Of a stretch of 64,000 nucleotides of DNA, positions 59,501 to 64,000 are shown one piece after another; positions within the stretch are counted from its first letter, which is position 1, and each line of letters opens with the position of its first letter. Both the position numbers and the translations under genes were made by a program. Below the pieces are notes generated by a model, which saw nothing but the letters and a program-made list of their open reading frames with translations, was not told the DNA's origin and did no database searches. Origin of the DNA: Siphonodentalium dalli. Lineage: Eukaryota > Mollusca > Scaphopoda > Gadilida > Siphonodentaliidae. The stretch covers positions 204,870,978 to 204,934,977 of the forward strand of contig CP136066.1 of assembly GCA_032622095.1 (NCBI GenBank), given 5' to 3'.

Positions 59501-62500
59501 TCAGGAATGCCCTGGTTATTATGTAAGCGGCAATGTGGGTTATCTATAGTCTGACTATAGTTTATATCAATGTTCCGATTTAATCCGATTAGGACTGATT
59601 AGGAAAACAATATGCCCGGCGCTTTATTCGTCATCCATTGTCTACATACATGGCGACTAATTGCATGTTTAACAAAAGCCAGTGAGTGTAATTATTTAAC
59701 AGCACTGACAAGGCAGTTGTATTTCTACTAAAACGGCATTCTGAACTCCTCGACCTGTGACCTCTGGGGGCAAACGGTGACGGAATCTGACGAGGTTTGC
59801 CGAATGCTAAAACGTATAAAAAACGTATACAAAAGCACGTGTTTGAATATTTTGGTTTCGAGTGAATAAAGTTGACGCAGTTTGGAAGACATTTTTGTTA
59901 ATTGACAAGTTCCCCCTTCTGCTCCATTATGATACCCACTGTGTGTTTACATAACCAAGAGGCCAGTTCTTTGTGTTTGGCCACATGTAGGAACACATAG
60001 GTCTACGTTGTCACTGAACACGAAAAATATGTTTTTACAGTACCGGTACTGTAGTTGGAACAGGTGCGCTTTGATTAAACTTAAAAGTATTGCACGCTGT
60101 TAGCAAGTGGGTTCTATTGTATTTTATGTCTGTTAAACGTTTGGTTTCCCCAGGGAAGTATAATTGAATAAAGAAATGTGAATTTAAGATTCACTTTATT
60201 TTATTTCATTTAATATTATCACTTACCTACGAATTATAACTTTCCATTTTTCGTGGCATTCTCGCCGTCACCGATCGTTTGTGAATATACTTCTTGGAAT
60301 TATTTATTTGGGGAGTATCATTAACAAATACTTACTTACCACTGCTGAAATTGAACAAAATTTGGGGTGGGCTTAAACACGAATATACCCCTGTGCATGG
60401 AATTTGGCCAAAATATATGGGTGGGCTTAAACACGGGCATGGGCTTTGAACCGGGTCAGTACGGTAATGATAAAGCGAAAATTTAAAGGGACCTTTTTCT
60501 CGAAGTAATGTAGCTATTTACACCAGGCACTGGTTATCACTTCTCGGAAGTTCTCATTTAACGAGAGTACAGATTCTCATAGACGTGATTTTTCCTTAAT
60601 TTTTTTCATACTTTTAATTCATTAAACTATTTCTTTTACATTATGAGGTGCTTTCGATCTTGTTCCAAGTGAATCATACTTGACAATAGTCTCAACATAC
60701 CCAACGGCACTGTCATTACTATATAATAAATGTCCAATTGAAAGTCATGTGCTTTTTGTTGAAAACATCGGGAGTTACGAAGTATGTGGCCCACACTTCG
60801 GGTCTGTTTTGAGTCACACACATGTCGCCATCATACATATAATATGGGTTCATTAAGGGTTGCCGACTAGTTGATTAGTAATCGACTAATGGCTACTGAC
60901 TAGTCGACTTGAAATTTTCTCATCGTTTCAATACTATTAAGTTATTTAAGAAACAAATACACTGTGCATTTAGTGTTTAGTAAAATTTTACCACAAAGAA
61001 CCTGTAAGACGAAGCGGAGTCCTACAATCAGTTTCTGCGGTCAAATTCTACTAGACACACAGATGCACAGTGTTTTTATTTCTTTTGTAATTTAATTGTA
61101 TGTTTTCATTGAAATGGGTGTTGAATGGGTCACCGTAAATCACTTTCCCAAAATAATCGCCATGGTGTTGAGTGTTTTGCTTATCGCAAACTCTTTACGT
61201 GATGTATATAAACAAATGCTTGGTTCAAAAGTGTGTTGTGTGGGTAATATCACATTCATACTATCTTTATACTATACTTCCTTGATGAAATTCATAATTT
61301 GGTAACTTTTATTTCTAAATTATAACCTACAATCAAGACCATCCGTCACTTGTATCTTTAGTGCTGTTATTTCAAACAGAAGTTTATCATAAAATTCAAT
61401 TAACCACACCTAAGTAAACTTTATACTACCAACCATTAATAACAACAACACAGATAAACCCTTTCTTTACTAAATACTCATTGACAGGTAGTACTACACT
61501 TAGGGAAATGTTCAGATAATAAATTATATAATAAACAACGATAGGTTGTTTGTTGAATTTATTATCTGAACATCATGGTGGGGAATCACATGGTTTCAAG
61601 TTGATGAGTATTACGCATTCAAAATGGCCAAGGCGATCCAAGACACGACCAGAAGCGAGGAAAAAAGGTAACTATGGTTGCCACGGCTATGAGTTTTCAT
61701 AATCGACCGTTATAATCAACGGTTAGTCGATTAATCGTTCATATATGCGGCCCATATTACACCCAGGTAAACACGTGATAACTGCTAAATTACAATGACT
61801 ACTTTACATCCAGACTGGTATAAACTGTCAGTCAGCAGGCTTGTCATTCTGAGGCCCCTGCCTGTCATCGGCCACCTAAACTCAAATTTGCGTGGCAGGT
61901 AACGTCCTCATCGCTATTCCCGCAGACGAGAAATTTTATATCTGTCCAGTCAATCAATGTTCCCCCGTGAACACGCATCGTGGTGCCATTGAAAGTGTGT
62001 GGAATTGTCGCATACTTTTTGAAAACGGACTATAGTTAGTTTTGAAGAGAATCCCATTGTGTATCGATTGCGTCACCTGACATATATATAGCACTTAATT
62101 TGATTTCGCGGGCTTAGGTGTCTGCTGTACTTTTAGTTTTGTTATTCAAAGTGCGTGCAGGCTGTTACCACTTTGGAGAATGTAATGCATGTAGCACTAA
62201 TAAGTGACGACTCAAACTTGTTACTGATAACTGTCCAGTAACTTTGAACATTCCATGTCCCGCGAACACTTCGTGACTGTCAATAATGGTGAACATTTTA
62301 CAGTATGAAATTTGAAAAATGAAATATAGATCTATGCATTGCGATGCACATTGTTCATTATTGATATAATGATCGCTAATTAAATTCACAGTTAAACATA
62401 ATTTATAAACAACGATAAGCCGTGACACGGCATAAAAGCAAAGGATGTCACACGGAACTCTTTGAAGATGACCGCCAAACTTCGACTGTGACATCAAAGG

Positions 62501-62592
62501 ATCAAAAGGAAGCCGCATCAGAAGTGGTGAGAGAATAGGCATGGGCATTTGCGCATAGTACTGCTTATATAAACAACCATACCCACACCCAC

Positions 62593-62630
<38 letters not shown>

Positions 62631-63369
62631 TTGGGCGATTAGTCGACGAATGTAAATAACCGTCGACTACCACACCTGTCGAAGGTTAGTCGATTAATCA
62701 AATAATCGTGGTAAGCCTATAATAAACTAAGATGTGATATATTACATAGTATTTTGACAGCTACGAGCAGATGCTATACTATTTTTCAAACAAGCTGATA
62801 CCTCATTTATGTCCAAATTAACATTTGTTTGCTCTAACATTCTGACCAAAGTTGTCAGTCGAAAGATTTTCCAAGATGTATGGACTGGTGTATTCCACGC
62901 ACCTCCGACTGGCAACTTTGTTCACAATGTTATAGAAAACCACTAAGTATTTCCGAACAAATAAGGTATCAACTGGTTTCAAAAATAAACCAGCATATGC
63001 TTGTAACAGTCAAACTGCTATGTTTTGTGTGAGTTCCTCATATATTCTTTTTTTGTGCGTTTGCACATTTTGAATTCGTGGTACTCACCAACCTCAAAAC
63101 CACGTGATTCCCCTCCAGTCAATAGGTCTCCTTATGTACTTTTATTATGTTGTCGGCTATTATTTTCTGAATTCCCCCAAGATGAATAAAAGACCATTCC
63201 AATATATACTTTGTAACTGAATTAGGAGAAACCATTTAGTATAGAACGGGTTAATCACTATAATTAGTTGCTTGTTTTTTCCAGGTTTTGTCCAAACAAA
63301 TATCACCCATTTGATCCCAGTGATCTCAATAAATATGTGGTTGGTGATGATTATATGCCAGTATGGGAG
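44332..63369 (+). CDS. Membrane-anchored tubulin-tyrosine-ligase-like (TTLL15-like) protein, seven exons, partial at both ends
   Basis: Seven exons (44332-44583, 48082-48240, 49061-49180, 50788-50863, 54224-54293, 57082-57165, 63285-63369) all have AG/GT borders and join in one frame to 282 codons without a stop. TTLL proteins are ATP-grasp-fold ligases that add amino acids (classically Glu, Gly or Tyr) to tubulin or other proteins. Visible family landmarks in order are a single membrane segment (residues 24-44 of the partial protein), WDVLWAHDYPF, NLKPHQKVNHFPGSGYITNK, PQAFKLPDE, MWVQKSNKHRGI (ATP-grasp core), FVQEYVAKPFLIDDRKFDIG, VYAILTSIDPLRAYI and RFCPNKYHPFDP. The membrane anchor and the HFPGSGYITNK / HRGI / KYHPFDP wording fit the invertebrate TTLL15-like group as I remember it; the subgroup is less sure than the family. 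No in-frame Met precedes the anchor, so an upstream first exon is missing, and the rest of the catalytic domain lies beyond the window. Confidence 0.9.
44642..44850. mobile_element. TTAA-flanked MITE (CCCTTTTTATACTAAATGG ends), intact
   Basis: ttaaccctttttatactaaa ... gtttagtatagaaagggttaa, between TTAA sites, in the first visible TTLL intron. Related pieces: 1644-2353, 7672-7740, 49480-50205, 61455-61520, 63150-63255. 44851-45358 holds nothing recognisable. Confidence 0.82.
45359..45428. repeat. Short perfect hairpin
   Basis: tagttctttaccagaataaatc and gatttattctggtaaagaacta flank a 13-base loop. Could be a tiny MITE. 45429-46130 shows no recognisable feature. Confidence 0.7.
46138..46552. 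mobile_element. MITE with ~35-bp imperfect inverted ends
   Basis: tttttggtaaatcacaccca, attcccaaggctggcaaac (46141-46180) is inverted at 46510-46550 (cgccagccttgggaatcggtgtgctttaccaaaaa). Duplicated target not clear. Confidence 0.68.
46827..47264. mobile_element. TTAA-flanked MITE plus adjoining partial copy
   Basis: Element at 46831-47077 between TTAA sites (gctgcgctggtgcagcatta, two inverted gcatatataagagaatgc modules, gctgcaccaatgtcatgaaaggg). 47082-47263 repeats cttagaggttaaggtaaata, ttgtttgggcaacgtattct and ends atgggttaa, a second, left-truncated copy. Confidence 0.78.
47444..47904. mobile_element. hAT-like MITE (CAAGCCTGG variant), long form
   Basis: The element at 47452-47896 has ends caagcctggaaattgggtgc and cacactatttccaggcttg. 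Flanks tcggaggg and tcaaaggg match at six of eight positions, an aged duplication. The frame at 47369-47602 is part of it. Confidence 0.8.
48082..48240 (+). CDS. TTLL-like exon 2
   Basis: Acceptor ccttttcag, donor AAG|gtcagt, phase 0 on both sides, 53 codons. It encodes KESGYLKHVYNIFERIGYDT, a Gly-Ser turn, then WDVLWAHDYPFVTL and ISNLKPHQK. The 'W-D-V-L-W-x-H-D-Y-P-F' and 'L-K-P-H-Q-K' strings are hallmarks of the N-terminal lobe of TTL-family ligases. A short 24-bp tandem repeat begins right behind the donor. Confidence 0.9.
48252..48330. repeat. 24-bp tandem repeat behind the exon-2 donor
   Basis: Three copies of tatcaccaatttcatacttc tctc, starting about 12 bases after the donor. Confidence 0.85.
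48590..48960. repeat. Interspersed 'gtccgtgcgtcaacaa' intron repeat
   Basis: tagtcatcactccattgtct, ggttcatatttggtgtgaat, cattcagatttgttcaaatgg and accatcagggttatttattt follow the family order. Confidence 0.65.
49061..49180 (+). CDS. TTLL-like exon 3
   Basis: Acceptor tttgttgcag, donor CAT|gtaagt, phase 0, 40 codons. It encodes VNHFPGSGYITNKASLAVST followed by FVPQAFKLPDEKDKLIQH. 'N-x-x-P-G-x-x-x-I/L-T-x-K' and '(I/V)P-x-A-F-x-L-P' are conserved TTL-domain strings. Confidence 0.9.
49256..49483. mobile_element. TTAA-flanked palindromic MITE (AGGGGGACTGTAC ends)
   Basis: The element at 49260-49479 lies between TTAA sites. Arms agggggactgtacaataaat ... aaatgaatgaatttgag are inverted to ctcaaattcattcatttg ... 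agtgtacagtcccccttt. It almost forms a perfect hairpin. Confidence 0.88.
49480..50205. mobile_element. TTAA-flanked MITE interrupted by a palindromic-core element
   Basis: The outer ends ttaaccctttcttttcaaat and ccaattagttaagaatgggttaa are those of the 44642-44850 family (inner parts gttcaacaacga / cttagttctttgttgaactt). Between them at about 49529-49985 lies another element, atatgtgacccgccatatca ... tgatatggcgggtcacatat, which holds the same ccaatgcattctcttatata palindrome twice. Confidence 0.78.
50380..50745. repeat. Interspersed repeat shared with 9780-9990
   Basis: Two internal copies of actgaatggaatgaaat(c)tattatg, then ccagagttaaggctctttgt and gatgctcttgtttaaa. It ends about 40 bases before exon 4. 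Confidence 0.6.
50788..50863 (+). CDS. TTLL-like exon 4 (ATP-grasp core), source of the donor-side minisatellite
   Basis: Starts after tctattttaag and ends GATA|gtaagtactg (phase 1). It encodes IKEHPEKMWVQKSNKHRGIH and IKTID; W-V-Q-K...H-R-G-I is the ATP-binding Lys / Gly-rich strand region of the ATP-grasp fold. The last ~30 bases plus the donor are repeated about 15 more times downstream. Only this first donor gives an open frame: reading on reaches an in-frame TGA at the end of the first repeat unit (near 50888), so later donors would yield a premature stop. Confidence 0.85.
51362..52446 (-). mobile_element. hAT-like element (TAGGGTTCTGCGAAT ends) inserted in the donor array
   Basis: Ends TAGGGTTCTGCGAATTGG and ATATTCGCAGGACCCTA are inverted. 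The flanks carry the identical 8-bp duplication tgtaaaac (51354-51361 and 52447-52454), which is part of the minisatellite unit. Multiple 'aatcgaat' blocks lie near both ends. An 8-bp duplication and the BED-finger remnant inside support the hAT superfamily. The same end type occurs at 36822-37650. Confidence 0.88.
51721..51930 (-). pseudogene. Remnant BED-type zinc finger of a hAT transposase
   Basis: A 69-residue minus-strand frame contains C25, then TTTHLWNHLSKKHP with H43 and H48, the arrangement of a BED finger (Cys-x2-Cys ... His-x4-His) found at the N-terminus of hAT transposases. The expected first Cys is Tyr22, so one zinc ligand is lost. No DDE domain is visible in the 1.1-kb element, so it is a non-autonomous remnant. 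Confidence 0.6.
52950..53060. repeat. Dispersed repeat, inverted relative to 63600-63690
   Basis: gttgttgttgcattctgatg, atatggggaccatcgaattgg and attgtgtacctttaacg pair with cgattcgatggtctccatat at 63636 and gtgttaaaggtactcaatcc at 63612. A MITE end is possible. Confidence 0.55.
53133..53398. mobile_element. Right two thirds of a CAAGCCTTG-family MITE (long form)
   Basis: gtgatgttcacccattaatc ... cctaagcagaatgaggtcac ... ctcattctgcaaatgacaga and ctatttcaaagctc. The left end is missing. Confidence 0.75.
53458..54223 (+). repeat. 41-bp minisatellite made of the exon-5 splice acceptor and exon start
   Basis: About 19 near-identical copies of a unit containing ctattattaatgtttcattg, cag and ccctggacctaaccagtt. 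Units are 41 bp (42 where cattgcag is catttgcag; one is a few bases shorter at 54201-54210). Every copy carries a complete pyrimidine-rich acceptor AG plus 17 coding bases. Only the last is joined to the exon. Confidence 0.93.
54224..54293 (+). CDS. TTLL-like exon 5, preceded by an array of acceptor copies
   Basis: Acceptor tttcattgcag, donor GATAG|gtatgag. With the single base carried over from exon 4 it reads TLDLTSSTTFVQEYVAKPFL then IDDR. F-V-Q-E-Y-x-x-x-P-x-L-I-D is a TTL-family string. The first 17 bases of the exon and its acceptor occur about 18 more times upstream, but only this last copy continues into the coding sequence. Starting at an earlier copy shifts frame after 41 bases and hits TAA. 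Confidence 0.85.
54305..54560. repeat. Interspersed 'attatacccccatattttat' intron repeat
   Basis: ataattatacccccatattt, gtgtccgtctgtctgtccat and tttgttgatattcggtatatg are strings of a repeat style common in bivalve introns (general knowledge). 48480-48600 carries a related piece. Confidence 0.55.
54565..55612. repeat. Diverged ~150-165-bp tandem repeat, about six copies
   Basis: ggcgcgggctacaggtcgta recurs at about 54657, 54805, 54970, 55133, 55290 and (diverged) 55437. Each is followed by atgaaatttgtcatggatgt, gacatgtagatgggaacgag, ttcggccaaaaaacatggc and cagcagccatcttggattt. The MAASSHVFWPNDTKM-type frames are repeat translations. 55613-57060 shows no feature except a C run at 56906-56920. 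Confidence 0.88.
57082..57165 (+). CDS. TTLL-like exon 6
   Basis: Acceptor ctttgtttcag, donor TTCG|gtgagt; it enters at phase 2 and leaves at phase 2. It encodes KFDIGVYAILTSIDPLRAYI and IEGDFLI. 'K-F-D-(I/L)-R/G-V-Y-x-x-x-T-S-x-x-P-L-R' is one of the most constant TTLL strings. In many TTLLs the residue after 'FDI/L' is Arg; here it is Gly, which agrees with the TTLL15-like group as I recall it. Confidence 0.9.
57596..59033 (+). mobile_element. TA-flanked element CTGACCCGG ... CGGGTCAG, copy 1
   Basis: The element at 57598-59031 has TA on both sides and starts ctgacccggttcaaagcc, then gtttaagcccacccatatat. It ends aggccccctgggcctaaacg cgggtcag. A TA duplication and short inverted ends suggest a Tc1/mariner-type non-autonomous element of 1.43 kb. 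Frames at 57608-58998 are unrecognised. Confidence 0.8.
59190..60461 (-). mobile_element. TA-flanked element CTGACCCGG ... CGGGTCAG, copy 2, opposite orientation
   Basis: The element at 59192-60459 is the reverse-orientation counterpart of copy 1 and about 165 bp shorter. The two are separated by 158 bp of other DNA (59034-59189), so the pair forms a ~2.9-kb palindrome with a true spacer. Confidence 0.8.
61455..61575. mobile_element. TTAA-MITE fragment with small inverted repeat
   Basis: taaaccctttctttactaaa, ctcattgacaggtagtacta and gggaaatgttcagataataa belong to the 44642-44850 family; ttcagataataaattatat / ttgaatttattatctgaac is an inverted pair. 60945-61454 holds nothing recognisable. 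Confidence 0.55.
61665..62728. mobile_element. Probable hAT-like remnant with 'gattaatcgac' ends
   Basis: cggttagtcgattaatcg (61719-61737) faces gaaggttagtcgattaatc (62681-62700) and cgattagtcgacg (62636). These are the subterminal motifs of the TAGTG hAT-like elements, but the outer ends (gttgccacggc / cgtggtaagcc) match poorly and no duplication was found. Includes a ~42-base C run (62587-62630). The 127-residue minus frame (62165-62548) shows no known domain. Confidence 0.45.
62788..62992. repeat. ~200-bp inverted-repeat element
   Basis: gctgatacctcatttatg / aataaggtatcaactgg, ctctaacattctgaccaaag / ctttgttcacaatgttatag and ttgtcagtcg / cgactggcaa are nested inverted pairs in the intron before exon 7. 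Confidence 0.65.
63150..63255. mobile_element. TTAA-MITE end fragment just before exon 7
   Basis: gaccattccaatatatactt, tgtaactgaattaggagaaa and tagtatagaacgggttaa belong to the 44642-44850 family. Its terminal TTAA lies about 30 bases before the exon-7 acceptor. 63370-64000 shows only the dispersed repeat near 63600-63690. Confidence 0.7.
63285..63369 (+). CDS. TTLL-like exon 7 (last one in the window)
   Basis: Acceptor cttgttttttccag, donor GAG|gtaagt, leaving at phase 0. It encodes RFCPNKYHPFDPSDLNKYVV then GDDYMPVWE, matching the family 'R-F-(C/S)-x-x-x-Y-x-P-x-x' segment that precedes the catalytic Asn/Glu residues. I found no further exon up to 64000, so the C-terminal half lies downstream. 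Confidence 0.87.
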
Positions 63370-64000
63370 GTAAGTTTTTTGTAATCTCCTTAATGCATTG
63401 CTTGAATTGATTAACGATTTCCGATGTATAGTTAATTCGGTCACAACCTCTACAATTGACATTGAGATTATGGATCATTTAAAAGTTGTTTTCCTCAGTT
63501 AGCCTGCATATTATGCTTCTGCTGTGGCAGCAGTATACAATTTCATGGGTCGTAGGGGGTCTGAAAAAGAGAAAAATAAGTATATGGGTGGCATAACTGC
63601 CAGTGTAGTCTGTGTTAAAGGTACTCAATCCGATTCGATGGTCTCCATATCATCAGATTCCAACAACAATGTTTTTTTAAATGCCGCTCCAGTTATCACA
63701 ATCGATTAATTGCCCAAAAATAAAGCTTACCACAGTCAACTATAGTATAAAATTGCCAAAAACCTGTTATTTATCAACATTTTGTTCAACGAAATTTTGC
63801 TGGTTTGTCAAATATCTGACACAAAAGTTATCCATCTTCATCCGCAATTTGGTCCGAGACCGTCTTCTCATCGACCTTTTACTGGGCCACTAAAAATTGT
63901 TGGTGATGAAAAATAATAGATTTCAAAAATCAATATCTGATCACTCTGAACTTTGATGGGTGGATTCCTCAACTCGAATCAAATATTTTTTACACCTGAA

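Larger units (their letters stand above)
57269..60944. mobile_element. hAT-like element (TAGTGTTGAAATGAT ends) carrying nested insertions
   Basis: Element at 57277-60936. Flanks ttaaatta and ttaagtta match at seven of eight positions. Ends match those at 41658-43609 (tagtgttgaaa, tcgtttcaatacta; gactagtcgac blocks). Most of its length is the inverted pair at 57598-60459. No transposase frame recognised. Confidence 0.82.

Noticed and set aside
62165-62548. 127-residue minus frame as a gene
   Set aside because: No recognisable domain; lies inside a probable transposon remnant next to a long C run.
62587-62630. Long C run as a functional G-quadruplex site
   Set aside because: Homopolymer runs recur (5461, 22876, 56906) and are prone to sequencing and assembly error; nothing else supports a role.

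Overview
The window looks like animal nuclear DNA, most likely from a marine invertebrate and probably a bivalve mollusc. It is AT-rich, dense in non-autonomous transposons and minisatellites, and has small exons in long introns with GT-AG junctions. Many copies of an 'agctcacct / ggcgtccgtc / gatttgttcaaatgaggtca' interspersed repeat and of 'acatgtacatgta' motifs are typical of bivalve introns. The bivalve assignment is inference. There are no operons, bacterial signals or convincing prokaryote-like genes, and almost all short open frames are chance frames inside repeats.

The one real protein gene I can support lies on the + strand from 44332 to 63369 and continues past both sides of that span. 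It is a membrane-anchored member of the tubulin-tyrosine-ligase-like (TTLL) family, closest in my recollection to the invertebrate TTLL15-like group. Seven consecutive coding exons (44332-44583, 48082-48240, 49061-49180, 50788-50863, 54224-54293, 57082-57165, 63285-63369) join in phase to 846 bp (282 codons). The true start and the C-terminal part are missing from the recognised exons. The fourth intron is extraordinary. Its 5' boundary is amplified into a minisatellite carrying about 16 copies of the splice donor and the exon end, and its 3' boundary into a second minisatellite carrying about 19 copies of the splice acceptor and the exon start. A hAT-type element with a perfect 8-bp target duplication sits inside the donor array.

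From 1 to 44331 the window is a mosaic of mobile-element remnants and satellites. The families are (a) hAT-like elements with 8-bp duplications, including a small family with CAAGCCTTGAAATAG ends; (b) TTAA-flanked piggyBac-like MITEs, several of which share one and the same ~66-bp palindrome (CCAATGCATTCTCTTATATA...) although their ends differ; (c) near-perfect ~200-bp palindromes ending in ACAGTAATGC; (d) tandem arrays of 43, 17, 59 and 150 bp; (e) a tRNA-derived SINE at 19470-19905; (f) a ~3.7-kb foldback element (30147-33852) with an inverted minisatellite core and a TA-flanked MITE in only one arm; and (g) a Helitron-like 3' end at 40377.

From 44584 to the end, the introns of the TTLL gene carry the same families plus a nested hAT / inverted-pair element (57277-60936). 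Insertions can be ordered in several places because an empty site or a target duplication is visible. Regions not listed hold AT-rich DNA in which I see no gene.
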